This document shows positions 31,411-40,298 of a stretch of DNA of 64,000 nucleotides, one piece after another. The stretch is from Agrobacterium larrymoorei (GTDB taxonomy: Bacteria; Pseudomonadota; Alphaproteobacteria; Rhizobiales; Rhizobiaceae). The stretch is taken from the NCBI RefSeq assembly GCF_030819275.1, contig NZ_JAUTBL010000002.1:1366501-1430500 (forward strand), written 5' to 3'. The position numbers and the translations under genes were made by a program. Numbering within the stretch: position 1 is the stretch's first letter; each line of letters begins with the position of its first letter. The notes below the pieces were generated by a model. The model was not told where the DNA came from, searched no databases, and worked only from the letters and a program-made list of their open reading frames with translations.

Positions 31411-31488
31411 TCTGTGATTTCCTTCGCAACGGTGAGGTGGCTTTGCCTGCGCTTCGCCCACAAAGTGGGGCGATTTCATGACAGGCGA

Positions 31489-32175
31489 TTAATGATCGTC
31501 CATGATCGCGAGACGCGCTTCTGAGGAGAATTGGCGTCTCAGCAGCGCGACAATGATGATGACGGTCATGACGATGAACACATAGGCATTGATGAACCAG
31601 CCGAGATAGCCGATCGACAGGAAGAAGGTGCGAAGCCCGTCGTTGAAATTCTTTGCTGCGATGACATTCATGCGAATGACGTTCTCCGCCGCTCGCTCGG
31701 CTGCTTTTCGATCGGCATTTGCCTCATGCACCATCGGCATTCCGCCGAAGAGAATGGTGCAGTAGTTGAACAGCCGATACGACCAGCCGAACTTGAAGAA
31801 GGCGTAGCCGAAAAGACAGGTCAGCCCGATAACCTTCAACTCGAAAGCGGTCCGGCCGCCATAATAAACGAACGGCATGTCGCGAAACACCGATTCGACC
31901 CTATCGGTAGCGCCGAGAAGCGCGAAGCAGCCGCCGATCGCGAAGATGGAAGTCGATGCGAAGAAAGCCGTGCCATTCTGGAGGCCTGCCATGATCTGTG
32001 TATCGATCATCTTCAGATCGCGCGTCAGCGAATTATAGATCCACCGTCTGCGGCGGTCGGCCATGGCTTGATTGAGGCTGGTTCTGCCAAAGGGCGATCG
32101 GGCGGTCGTGATGTAGGCATAGGACACCCAGAGAACCAGGAATATGACGAACGCGATGTAATCCATTGTCGTCAT
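31489..32175 (-). CDS. DUF599 membrane protein
   Basis: 228 residues from ATG 32175; the upstream extension of the frame looks non-coding. Four membrane helices (MDYIAFVIFLVLWVSYAYI; ALFASTSIFAIGGCFALL-type; VIGLTCLFGYAFFKFGWSY; LGWFINAYVFIVMTVIIIV). The middle carries RSPFGRTSLNQAMADRRRRWI and FNDGLRTFFLSIGYL, typical of DUF599. Function unknown. It lies 78 bases upstream of the DUF1624 gene on the same strand, so the two may be cotranscribed. Confidence 0.82.
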   Translation of the reverse strand: MTTMDYIAFVIFLVLWVSYAYITTARSPFGRTSLNQAMADRRRRWIYNSLTRDLKMIDTQIMAGLQNGTAFFASTSIFAIGGCFALLGATDRVESVFRDMPFVYYGGRTAFELKVIGLTCLFGYAFFKFGWSYRLFNYCTILFGGMPMVHEANADRKAAERAAENVIRMNVIAAKNFNDGLRTFFLSIGYLGWFINAYVFIVMTVIIIVALLRRQFSSEARLAIMDDH

Positions 32176-32718
32176 GTCGGTCTCGCCCTCAACCCGCTGC
32201 TCGTCTTTTCCGTCAGGTGAATACCCGGAGTGTTTTCGAAGGTTGTCATACCAAGAAATAAGTTCAAGGCAATCGAGACATGTCGGCGGAAAAATCCGAA
32301 CCATTTCAGTGCGCGCTAACCATCCGGTAAGCTTATACCGTTAGACAGATCGGCGAGGCTCCGGAGCGGGTATTGAGTACGGGGCCTCTTCTTATGCACC
32401 GGGTCATCCCAAGGGCGGAAAGCGTGTCTCTCGCGACGTCTTCTTCTTGCGAAATTTGACAACAGCCACATCGCATCCTACCTTCAGTTCAGCGATCCGA
32501 CGCTTTCCCCATGAAAGCAGATGTTGACTTGACCGCACAGGGCGGAGGGACATCATACTTTCATGACGGTTACCGCGACGATCCAGCATGATCGACCGGG
32601 AGAACGCCTCCATATCTACGAATCGTTCTCTTTTCATGTCTGGCGCCTCAAGGCTTTCGGCACAGTCCGAACTGGCGATCGGATCGCTCTCAACTCTTTC
32701 TCTCCCTGCAGGTTCCGA
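32176..32718. other. 543-base intergenic region
   Basis: No open frame with plausible composition, no tRNA-like fold and no cobalamin riboswitch (B12 box) was seen ahead of the cobU/cobP gene. The stretch must hold the divergent promoters of the DUF599 gene (minus) and of cobU (plus). I could not assign -35/-10 elements. Confidence 0.5.
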
Positions 32719-33243
32719 ATGAGCGAGATATCTCGTGTCGTGCTGGTGCTCGGTGGCGCACGCTCTGGCAAATCCGCTTTCGCTGAACGGTTGGCGCTCT
32801 CGTCTCAGGGTGTCGCTCACTACGTGGCGACAGGCCGCGCCTGGGACGAGGAGATGAAATCTCGCATCGCCAGCCATCGTCTTCAGCGCGGGGATCAATG
32901 GATCACGCATGAGGAACCGTTAAATCTGGTAGAGACCCTGAAACGCCTTGATGACGCCTCCAATACCATCCTCGTTGATTGCCTGACCCTTTGGGTCACG
33001 AACCTGATGATGGAGGAGGGGCTAGACGTTGAGGCGGCGTTTCAGCCACTGGTCGACCATGTGACGAAAGCCAAATCAAAGATCGTCTTCGTTTCCAACG
33101 AGGTAGGCCTTGGCATCGTGCCCGAGAATCGCATGGCGCGAGATTTTCGCGATCACGCTGGCCGGCTGCATCAGAGGATCGCTGCCGTCGCGTCGGAAGT
33201 CTATTTCATCGCGGCCGGGTTGCCTTTGAAGATGAAAGGGTAG
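32719..33243 (+). CDS. cobP: adenosylcobinamide kinase/guanylyltransferase
   Basis: 174 residues from ATG 32719. P-loop [13 protein letters not shown] at the start, then [19 protein letters not shown] (His for GMP attachment), [13 protein letters not shown] (Walker-B-like) and [32 protein letters not shown] near the end: all landmarks of the bifunctional CobU/CobP enzyme. It phosphorylates adenosylcobinamide and then forms GDP-cobinamide, late steps in cobalamin assembly. No other cob gene is adjacent. Confidence 0.94.
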   Translation: MSEISRVVLVLGGARSGKSAFAERLALSSQGVAHYVATGRAWDEEMKSRIASHRLQRGDQWITHEEPLNLVETLKRLDDASNTILVDCLTLWVTNLMMEEGLDVEAAFQPLVDHVTKAKSKIVFVSNEVGLGIVPENRMARDFRDHAGRLHQRIAAVASEVYFIAAGLPLKMKG

Positions 33244-33419
33244 GTTGCCCGTCGCTCGCCCGGGTTGGCTTCGTGGTCCGGTGCGGCAGTTTTAGTGTCT
33301 CCCTCAGCCTCCCACAAATCCGCCACACAGGCATCGTGATTTGCTGCGTCCGCATCGTCCTGATGCCGACTGCCTGATGCGATTTTCATCCGATCAAATC
33401 GACCCGGAGTCAGCAGCAA

Positions 33420-34097
33420 ATGTCATCCTTCGCCTTCAAAGCCCTTATCTGCAACCTTGCCATATCCATGTCCGGGCAAGCCCTTGCCGCGCAGGCGAGT
33501 TGGCCGGATACGCCTGTCAGCCGTCTCGCGGCGCTGGCCACCGTGCAGGACCTGAGTATCCAACTGCTCAGCCAGGACAGCGCGACATTGACGCTGGAGC
33601 ATTGGTGCGCCGACCATAAGCTTGCCGAACCCGCGAAAATTTCAGCCATCCGCCTCAAGGACACGAAGACAGCGCCGGATGAGGTACGCCGCCAATTGAA
33701 CGTTTCCGGTTCCGACCCGCTCGGTTACAGGCACGTTTTGCTGAAATGCGGCGATCTGGTGCTGTCTGAGGCCGACAATTGGTACGTGCCGGACCGGTTG
33801 ACGACGGACATGAACCAGACGTTGGACACGACGGATACGCCCTTCGGCAAGGCCGTTCTGCCGCTTCATTTCCAGCGTCACACCGTGTCCTCCCAGCTAA
33901 TCTGGCAGCCACTTCCAGAGCATTGGGAAATGGGACAGGTAATCACACCCGGTCACAGCACCGCATTGGATGTTCCCGAAACCCTGATCACCAATGAAGC
34001 AGTTCTGACAAAGCCGGATGGGACCCCGATCAGCTTCGTCATCGAGAACTACAAGTCCGCACTCCTGAGCTTTCCGCCGCCGTCCATCGCTCACTGA
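33420..34097 (+). CDS. exported hypothetical protein, possibly chorismate-lyase-like
   Basis: 225 residues from ATG 33420. The N-terminus looks like a signal peptide (FKALICNLAISMSGQALAAQA). The mature domain has LSIQLLSQDSATLTLEHWCADH and VLLKCGDLVLSEADNWYVPDRL, followed by TDTPFGKAVLPLHFQR and a proline-ended C-terminus. The beta-sheet with D..WYVP..L and TPFGK is reminiscent of chorismate lyase-like folds, but the exported location argues against UbiC. Stands alone before the ccoNOQP operon. Confidence 0.7.
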   Translation: MSSFAFKALICNLAISMSGQALAAQASWPDTPVSRLAALATVQDLSIQLLSQDSATLTLEHWCADHKLAEPAKISAIRLKDTKTAPDEVRRQLNVSGSDPLGYRHVLLKCGDLVLSEADNWYVPDRLTTDMNQTLDTTDTPFGKAVLPLHFQRHTVSSQLIWQPLPEHWEMGQVITPGHSTALDVPETLITNEAVLTKPDGTPISFVIENYKSALLSFPPPSIAH

Positions 34098-34133
34098 TCG
34101 GGCTACCCCGCGCCGTTCTTTGACGCTGCGGTC

Positions 34134-34147
34134 TTGATTTGGATCAA
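34134..34147. promoter_or_regulatory. FNR/FixK box upstream of ccoNOQP
   Basis: TTGATTTGGATCAA is a perfect TTGAT-N4-ATCAA anaerobox, 116 bases before the ccoN start. FixK/FnrN proteins use this site to switch on the cbb3 oxidase at low oxygen. Confidence 0.88.
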
Positions 34148-34263
34148 GGCCGCTTGTCATCTCCGGTGGCAAAGCTGCAAACGACGCGAAAGCATGTTTG
34201 CCGCTTCGATCAAGGCTGCTTCGCTCCGCGTCATATCTGATGTGACGTTGGGGGAAGCCAACA

Positions 34264-35886
34264 ATGAACTCTACTTTAGGAATAGCGATGGTGGCCGTGG
34301 GGGCCTTCCTCGCTTTGCTCGGGGCGGCCTTCGCTCACGACAATCTCTTCGCAGCCCACATGTGGGTGCTGTTCTTCGTGCTTTTGGTCGGAACGGTCGT
34401 GATGCTGCGTCGTGTCTCCTTTGCACCGGTCGATCCGGCAATTCAGGCGCGCAAGAAAACCGAATATTTCGACGATGTGATCCGTTACGGCGTGATCGCC
34501 ACGGTTTTCTGGGGCGTGGTCGGCTTTCTGGTGGGCGTCATCGTCGCGCTCCAGCTTGCCTATCCGAACCTCAACATCCAGCCATGGTTCAATTTCGGCC
34601 GCGTTCGCCCGCTGCACACCTCCGCCGTCATCTTTGCCTTTGGCGGAAATGCGCTGATCGCGACCTCCTTCTATGTGGTGCAGCGCACCTGTCGCGCGCG
34701 TCTGTTTGGTAGCGATCTCGGCTGGTTCGTTTTCTGGGGCTACAATCTCTTCATCGTCATGGCGGCGACCGGCTATCTGCTCGGCATCACGCAGGGCAGG
34801 GAATACGCCGAGCCGGAGTGGTATGTCGATATCTGGCTAACCATCGTATGGGTGGCCTATCTGATCACCTTCCTCGGCACCATCTTCGTGCGCAAGGAGC
34901 CGCATATCTATGTGGCGAACTGGTTCTACCTGGCCTTCATCGTCACCATCGCAATGCTTCATATCGTCAACAATCTGGCCGTGCCGGTGTCGTTCCTCGG
35001 CGTGAAAAGCTATTCGGCATTCTCGGGCGTCCAGGATGCGCTGACGCAATGGTGGTATGGCCACAATGCCGTCGGCTTCTTCCTGACCGCGGGCTTCCTC
35101 GGGATGATGTACTACTTCATTCCCAAGCAGGTGAACCGCCCGGTCTATTCCTACCGCCTGTCGATCATCCACTTCTGGGCGCTGATCTTCATGTATATCT
35201 GGGCCGGTCCACACCACCTGCATTACACAGCACTTCCCGACTGGGCGCAGACGCTCGGCATGGTGTTCTCGATCATGCTGTGGATGCCTTCATGGGGCGG
35301 CATGATCAATGGTCTCATGACGCTTTCCGGCGCCTGGGACAAGCTGCGCACCGACCCGATCCTGCGCATGATGATCATGGCGGTTGCCTTTTACGGCATG
35401 GCGACCTTCGAAGGGCCGATGATGTCGATCAAGGCCGTCAATTCGCTCAGCCACTACACGGACTGGACCATCGGCCACGTGCATTCAGGTGCACTGGGAT
35501 GGAATGGCATGATCACTTTCGGCGCAGTCTACTTCCTGGTTCCAAAACTGTGGCATCGCGAACGGCTTTATAGCCTGGCCCTGGTCAACTGGCACTTCTG
35601 GCTCGCCACGCTCGGTATCGTCGTCTACGCGGCTTCCATGTGGGTTGCCGGCATCCAGCAGGGCCTGATGTGGCGTGAATATGATGCGCAGGGCTTCCTC
35701 GTTTATTCCTTCGCGGAAACCGTGGCTGCCATGTTCCCATACTATCTGCTGCGCGCAATGGGCGGCCTGCTGTTCCTGAGTGGCGCAATCGTCATGGCCT
35801 ACAACATCACCAGAACCATTCTCGGCCATAGGCGCGAAGAGAATACCGGTACGGCGGCGGCTCCCAAGCTGCAACCGGCCGAGTAA
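34264..35886 (+). CDS. ccoN: cbb3-type cytochrome c oxidase subunit I
   Basis: 540 residues, about twelve membrane helices. Haem and CuB ligand histidines appear in [54 protein letters not shown] and [14 protein letters not shown]. It reduces oxygen to water at very high affinity and pumps protons. First gene of ccoNOQP; the next gene starts 11 bases downstream. In rhizobia it is called FixN and is essential for microoxic respiration. Confidence 0.97.
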   Translation: MNSTLGIAMVAVGAFLALLGAAFAHDNLFAAHMWVLFFVLLVGTVVMLRRVSFAPVDPAIQARKKTEYFDDVIRYGVIATVFWGVVGFLVGVIVALQLAYPNLNIQPWFNFGRVRPLHTSAVIFAFGGNALIATSFYVVQRTCRARLFGSDLGWFVFWGYNLFIVMAATGYLLGITQGREYAEPEWYVDIWLTIVWVAYLITFLGTIFVRKEPHIYVANWFYLAFIVTIAMLHIVNNLAVPVSFLGVKSYSAFSGVQDALTQWWYGHNAVGFFLTAGFLGMMYYFIPKQVNRPVYSYRLSIIHFWALIFMYIWAGPHHLHYTALPDWAQTLGMVFSIMLWMPSWGGMINGLMTLSGAWDKLRTDPILRMMIMAVAFYGMATFEGPMMSIKAVNSLSHYTDWTIGHVHSGALGWNGMITFGAVYFLVPKLWHRERLYSLALVNWHFWLATLGIVVYAASMWVAGIQQGLMWREYDAQGFLVYSFAETVAAMFPYYLLRAMGGLLFLSGAIVMAYNITRTILGHRREENTGTAAAPKLQPAE

Positions 35887-35897
35887 GGAGATCGATC

Positions 35898-36629
35898 ATG
35901 TCTATCCTTGATAAACACGGCATCATCGAGCGCAACGCCACCTTGCTTCTCGTCGGATCGCTGGCAGTCGTCTCGATTGGCGGCATCGTGGAAATCGCGC
36001 CACTTTTCTATCTCGAAAACACGATCGAGAAGGTAGAGGGCATGCGGCCTTACTCGCCGCTGGAGCTCGCCGGGCGCAACATCTACATCCGCGAAGGATG
36101 CTACGTCTGCCACAGCCAGATGATCCGCCCCTTCCGTGATGAGGTGGAACGCTACGGTCATTACAGTCTGGCTGCGGAAAGCATGTACGACCACCCGTTC
36201 CAATGGGGCTCCAAGAGAACGGGACCGGATCTGGCGCGCGTGGGTGATCGCTATTCGAACGAATGGCATGTCCAGCATCTGAGTAATCCGCGCTCCGTCG
36301 TGCCGGAATCGGTCATGCCAAGCTACGCCTTTCTGAAGACGACACCGCTGCAGGTGACGAACGTGGCGATGGATCTGAAGGCAAACCGCGCGGTCGGCGT
36401 GCCCTATAGCGACGACATGTTGCAGAAAGCCGAGGCTGACATGAAGGCGCAGGCCGATCCGAATGCCGACACGACCGGCCTGGAGGCACGTTATCCCAAG
36501 GCAAAGATCGGGGATTTCGACGGCGATCCGACGAAGCTGACCGAAATGGACGCGCTCGTCGCCTATTTGCAGATGCTTGGCACGTTGGTCGATTTTTCGA
36601 CCTACGACGACGCTGCCGGCTACCGATAG
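35898..36629 (+). CDS. ccoO: cbb3 oxidase subunit II, monohaem cytochrome c
   Basis: 243 residues. One N-terminal membrane anchor ([19 protein letters not shown]) and a single CxxCH ([10 protein letters not shown], about residue 70) with the axial methionine likely in SVMPSYAF. It passes electrons from CcoP to the catalytic subunit. Sits between ccoN and ccoQ with tight spacing, preceded by AAGGAG. Rhizobial name FixO. Confidence 0.97.
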   Translation: MSILDKHGIIERNATLLLVGSLAVVSIGGIVEIAPLFYLENTIEKVEGMRPYSPLELAGRNIYIREGCYVCHSQMIRPFRDEVERYGHYSLAAESMYDHPFQWGSKRTGPDLARVGDRYSNEWHVQHLSNPRSVVPESVMPSYAFLKTTPLQVTNVAMDLKANRAVGVPYSDDMLQKAEADMKAQADPNADTTGLEARYPKAKIGDFDGDPTKLTEMDALVAYLQMLGTLVDFSTYDDAAGYR

Positions 36630-36641
36630 GAGGAGGGTCAG

Positions 36642-36794
36642 ATGGAAACCTATACCGCCATGCGCCACTTTGCCGATAGCTGGGGCCTGCTTGTCATGAC
36701 GCTGTTCTTCTTCTGCGTCGTCCTCTTCACCTTGCGTCCGGGCGGCGGAAAGGCTGCCAACGACGCCGCCAAGATTCCTCTCAAGGAGGATTGA
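36642..36794 (+). CDS. ccoQ: cbb3 oxidase small subunit CcoQ
   Basis: 50 residues from ATG 36642 with a strong AGGAGG. One membrane helix (GLLVMTLFFFCVVLFTLRP) and a short soluble tail (GGGKAANDAAKIPLKED) are typical of CcoQ/FixQ, which stabilises the oxidase complex. It ends 4 bases before ccoP and its tail contains the ccoP ribosome site (AAGGAGG). Confidence 0.93.
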   Translation: METYTAMRHFADSWGLLVMTLFFFCVVLFTLRPGGGKAANDAAKIPLKED

Positions 36795-36798
36795 TATC

Positions 36799-37662
36799 AT
36801 GTCGGACAAACACATAGACCAGATCAGCGGCGTCGAAACCACCGGCCACGAATGGGACGGCATTCGAGAGCTGAACAACCCCATGCCCCGCTGGTGGGTC
36901 TGGACCTTCTACGCCACCATCGTCTGGGCGATCGGTTACACAATCGCTTTCCCGGCATGGCCCCTGATAAGCGGCGCGACGCAGGGCGTTCTCGGCTGGA
37001 GCAGCCGCGCCACCGTGGCGACCGAGATGGCCGATGCGAGGGCGGCCCAGACCACCTATCTGGACAAGATCGCATCTTCTTCGCTGGAGGAAATCCAGGC
37101 CGATAGCGACCTCATGCAGTTCGCTGTTGCCGGTGGAGCCGCCGCCTTCAAGGTCAACTGCGTCCAGTGTCACGGCTCTGGTGCGGAAGGCGGTAACGGC
37201 TATCCCAACCTGAACGACGACGATTGGCTGTGGGGCGGTAAGGCCGACGATATCTACACAACCATCACCCACGGCATCCGCTTCAACGAGGACCCGGAGA
37301 CACGGGTCTCGGAGATGCCGGCCTTTGCTGACGTGCTGAAGAGCGACGAAATCCGTCAGGTCGCAGCCTATGTCGTAAGCCTTACCGGAACCCCGCATGA
37401 TCCGGCAATGATAGAGCCGGGCAAGCAAATCTTTGCCGATAACTGTGCCTCTTGCCACGGTGAGGATGCCAGGGGCAACCGCGATATGGGCGCGCCAAAC
37501 CTCGCTGACGCCATCTGGCTGAAGGCACATGGCGAGGAGGGCATTGTCGCGCAGATCCGAGGACCAAAACATGGTGTCATGCCCGCCTGGGGCGAGCGTC
37601 TGGGTGATACCACCGTCAAGCAACTGGCGCTCTTTGTCCACTCCCTGGGGGGTGGTGAATAG
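36799..37662 (+). CDS. ccoP: cbb3 oxidase subunit III, dihaem cytochrome c
   Basis: 287 residues. N-terminal part includes NNPMPRWWVWTFYATIVWAIGY, the family signature and membrane anchor. Two haem motifs follow: NCVQCHGSG (about residue 117) and NCASCHGED (about 217), with MPAF and MPAWGE methionine ligands. It accepts electrons from the bc1 complex or soluble cytochromes and delivers them to CcoO. Last gene before the terminator at 37682. Confidence 0.97.
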   Translation: MSDKHIDQISGVETTGHEWDGIRELNNPMPRWWVWTFYATIVWAIGYTIAFPAWPLISGATQGVLGWSSRATVATEMADARAAQTTYLDKIASSSLEEIQADSDLMQFAVAGGAAAFKVNCVQCHGSGAEGGNGYPNLNDDDWLWGGKADDIYTTITHGIRFNEDPETRVSEMPAFADVLKSDEIRQVAAYVVSLTGTPHDPAMIEPGKQIFADNCASCHGEDARGNRDMGAPNLADAIWLKAHGEEGIVAQIRGPKHGVMPAWGERLGDTTVKQLALFVHSLGGGE

Positions 37663-37681
37663 CGCGACTTAAAGGCAATCG

Positions 37682-37705
37682 GGGCCGCGTCGTGCGGCCC
37701 TTTTT
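37682..37705 (+). terminator. terminator of ccoNOQP
   Basis: GGGCCGC (37682-37688), a 5-base loop GTCGT, GCGGCCC (37694-37700) and five T. It lies 20 bases after the ccoP stop and overlaps the 3' end of the convergent SRPBCC gene. Confidence 0.92.
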
Positions 37706-38105
37706 ATTGGTGCTCCAGAAGTCCCTTCAAAGTCTTCAAATCCGCCAGCACCGCGGCGGCATCCCGGTCGTGATCGTCTTCCGACATCCCCGGCAGCCGC
37801 AAAACGGTGAACGTGATTTCCGCCCCGTCACCATTCGGTGTCACCCGAAGTGCATTATAGACTTGCATCCCATCCGGCAGCGTCACCACGTGGTCGATGA
37901 CCCCGAAATCATTCGGCGCGGCAAAGTGCACGCGCACGTCGCCGAGAGGCCCTGAAGCGATCCAGTCTTCACCATCCTGCTTGAGGCCGCTTGCCAGACC
38001 CGCAGCCCAGCGCGGCATTGTCTCCGGATCTGACGCAAAGGCATAGACCTCCCGCCATGGCCGGTCGATTGCCAGATGAACGATCCGTGAAATCATTGTC
38101 GCCAT
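37704..38105 (-). CDS. SRPBCC/polyketide-cyclase-like protein
   Basis: 133 residues from ATG 38105 with GGAGAAGAGTG; ATG at 38096 is the alternative. ISRIVHLAIDRPWREVYAFASDPETMPRWAAGL is the standard N-terminal beta-alpha-alpha pattern of SRPBCC (START-like) domains. The rest is beta-strands and a long C-terminal helix. These bind hydrophobic ligands or modify them. It lies between the two cbb3 operons on the opposite strand. No direct link to oxidase assembly is known to me. Confidence 0.82.
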   Translation of the reverse strand: MATMISRIVHLAIDRPWREVYAFASDPETMPRWAAGLASGLKQDGEDWIASGPLGDVRVHFAAPNDFGVIDHVVTLPDGMQVYNALRVTPNGDGAEITFTVLRLPGMSEDDHDRDAAAVLADLKTLKGLLEHQ

Positions 38106-38148
38106 CACTCTTCTCCAGTTTGCAGCGCCTGCGCCACTTTGTCCCTGC

Positions 38149-38162
38149 TTGACCTAAGTCAA
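38149..38162. promoter_or_regulatory. FNR/FixK box upstream of ccoGHIS
   Basis: TTGACCTAAGTCAA is a perfect TTGAC-N4-GTCAA dyad, 55 bases before the ccoG start. Its centre lies where a class II FNR/FixK activator would sit at about -41.5 of a start site near 38197. This suggests the assembly operon is co-regulated with ccoNOQP. Confidence 0.87.
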
Positions 38163-38217
38163 GGATGATGGACCCCCGGAATGTCAAAACGCAAGGACAG
38201 AAACGGACCTTGCGATC

Positions 38218-39801
38218 ATGAACCTTTATACCGCCCGCGACCCCGGCAGTGGCCTTAAGTCTGTCGAAAGATTGAATGCCGAACCGGTCAATTCTGCGAA
38301 GAACAGGACGCCGCTTTACCAGGCGCGCAAGAAGATTTTCCCCAAGCGGGCGGAGGGTCGCTTTCGTCGTTTCAAATGGATCGTGATGCTGATCACGCTT
38401 GGCATCTACTATCTGACGCCGTGGATCCGCTGGGACCGTGGTCCCTATGCACCCGATCAGGCGGTGCTCATCGATATCGCCAGCAGGCGTTTCTACTTCT
38501 TCTTCATCGAGATATGGCCACAGGAATTCTACTATGTCGCCGGGCTTCTGGTCATGGCAGGTTTTGGCCTCTTCCTCATCACCTCGGCCATCGGTCGTGC
38601 CTGGTGCGGCTATACCTGTCCTCAAACGGTGTGGGTCGATCTCTTCCTTGTGGTCGAGCGCGCCATTGAAGGCGACCGAAACGCGCGCATGAAGCTCGAC
38701 GCCGCGCCCTGGCGCTTCGACAAGTTGCGAAAGCGCGTCTCCAAGCATCTCGTCTGGCTGGGGATCGGTGTGGTGACGGGCGGTGCCTGGATATTCTACT
38801 TCGCCGATGCTCCGACGCTGCTGAAGCAGTTCGTCACGGGAGAGGCGCCGATGGTCGCCTATTACACCGTGGCGATCCTGACGGCGACGACCTATGTGCT
38901 TGGCGGGCTGATGCGTGAGCAGGTCTGCACCTATATGTGCCCGTGGCCCCGCATCCAGGGCGCTATGCTGGACGAGCATTCGCTTGTCGTGACCTATAAC
39001 GACTGGCGCGGCGAACCCCGCGCGCGTCACGCCAAAAAAGCGGTCGCCGCCGGCGCGCCGGTGGGTGACTGTGTAGACTGCAATGCCTGTGTTGCCGTCT
39101 GTCCCATGGGCATCGATATTCGCGACGGGCAGCAGATGGAGTGCATCACCTGCGCACTCTGCATCGACGCCTGCGATGGCGTCATGGACAAGCTCGGTAA
39201 GCCGCATGGCCTGATCGCCTATGCCACGCTTCAGGAATATGATGCGAACATGGCACTGGCGACCGGCAACGGCGCGCATGCCATTCAGCCGAATGCGGTC
39301 CGCAATCCCGATGGCAGCTTCGTCAATGCCATACGCCATTTCAATTGGCGGATCATTTTGCGTCCTCGCACGATCTTTTACATGACCGTCTGGTGTCTGG
39401 TTGGCGTCGTCATGCTGGTGACGCTGGCCACTCGCGAGCGCCTTGCGGTCAATGTCATTCACGATCGTAATCCGCAATATGTGCTGGAATCGGATGGCTC
39501 GATCCGCAACGGGTACACCGTCCGCGTCCTCAATATGATCGCGCAGCCACGCACCATCACCTTGTCGCTGGAAGGGCTGCCGGGCGCGGTGATGAAGATC
39601 AACGGTCTTGCGGATGAGCCTGCGCGAAGCTTCGACATCAGGGTCAAGCCGGACGAAGTCACAAGCCTCAAGCTCTTCGTCACCATGCCCGCCGGCGCCA
39701 CCAAAATAGCAAGCGATTTCAACTTCCTCGCGTCGGATGCGGAACACTCTGAAACCGCGCATTACAAGGCCGTCTTCAATGGACCGGGAGTAAAGAAATG
39801 A
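38218..39801 (+). CDS. ccoG: cbb3 oxidase assembly ferredoxin-like protein CcoG
   Basis: 527 residues, five membrane helices and two ferredoxin-type clusters: CVDCNACVAVCPMGIDIR and CITCALCIDACDGV (residues about 283-323). A membrane-side CGYTCPQTVW motif and MREQVCTYMCPWPRIQGAM with conserved cysteines come before them. CcoG (RdxA/FixG) is linked to copper reduction for the CuB site during cbb3 oxidase assembly. First gene of ccoGHIS, whose start fits the FixK box at 38149. Confidence 0.96.
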   Translation: MNLYTARDPGSGLKSVERLNAEPVNSAKNRTPLYQARKKIFPKRAEGRFRRFKWIVMLITLGIYYLTPWIRWDRGPYAPDQAVLIDIASRRFYFFFIEIWPQEFYYVAGLLVMAGFGLFLITSAIGRAWCGYTCPQTVWVDLFLVVERAIEGDRNARMKLDAAPWRFDKLRKRVSKHLVWLGIGVVTGGAWIFYFADAPTLLKQFVTGEAPMVAYYTVAILTATTYVLGGLMREQVCTYMCPWPRIQGAMLDEHSLVVTYNDWRGEPRARHAKKAVAAGAPVGDCVDCNACVAVCPMGIDIRDGQQMECITCALCIDACDGVMDKLGKPHGLIAYATLQEYDANMALATGNGAHAIQPNAVRNPDGSFVNAIRHFNWRIILRPRTIFYMTVWCLVGVVMLVTLATRERLAVNVIHDRNPQYVLESDGSIRNGYTVRVLNMIAQPRTITLSLEGLPGAVMKINGLADEPARSFDIRVKPDEVTSLKLFVTMPAGATKIASDFNFLASDAEHSETAHYKAVFNGPGVKK

Positions 39802-40298
39802 CGATCGAGCGACAGGAAAAGCCTGCCTTTGTCTTCACCGGCTGGCACATGCTCACCATCATGGTGCTGTTCTTCGGCACGGTGATTGCTGTCAATGTCA
39901 CCATGGCGTGGAACGCGGTTTCGAGTTGGAGTGGGCTTGTGGTGCAAAACACCTACGTCGCCAGTCAGCAGTTCAACGGCAAGGCGGAAGCGGCCAAGGC
40001 GCGTGCGGCGAGCGGCATCGTCGGCAAGCTCAAACTCGACGGCGATAGCATCGCGTACGAGGTAAGCCATCCTACCAAGGGACCGATCGAGACGGATGCC
40101 GTGACGCTCAATTTTCGCCGCCCGGTTGGGGAGAAGCAGGATTTCTCGCTGGTCCTGGAAAAGCAATCGGCGAATGGCTTTGCAGCCCACCACCAGCTAG
40201 CGCCAGGAGACTGGATCGTCGAGGCTGTCGCCGTGAAGGACGGCAAGATCATCGTTCATGAAGGCACCCGCATCGATATTGCCGGAGATGTCAGATGA
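39798..40298 (+). CDS. ccoH: cbb3 oxidase assembly protein CcoH (FixH)
   Basis: 166 residues, start by ATGA overlap with ccoG. A single membrane helix (GWHMLTIMVLFFGTVIAVNVTMA) is followed by NTYVASQQFNGKAEAAKA, then a beta-sandwich domain with LNFRRPVGEKQDFSLVLE and LAPGDWIVEAVAV. It matches FixH, a periplasmic-facing assembly factor of the oxidase complex. Confidence 0.95.
   Translation: MTIERQEKPAFVFTGWHMLTIMVLFFGTVIAVNVTMAWNAVSSWSGLVVQNTYVASQQFNGKAEAAKARAASGIVGKLKLDGDSIAYEVSHPTKGPIETDAVTLNFRRPVGEKQDFSLVLEKQSANGFAAHHQLAPGDWIVEAVAVKDGKIIVHEGTRIDIAGDVR

Noticed and set aside
32176..32718. Cobalamin riboswitch before cobP
   Set aside because: No B12-box-like sequence or supporting stem found by eye.
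37969..39762. Minus-strand frame of 597 codons
   Set aside because: Antisense to ccoG, which carries unmistakable ferredoxin motifs.
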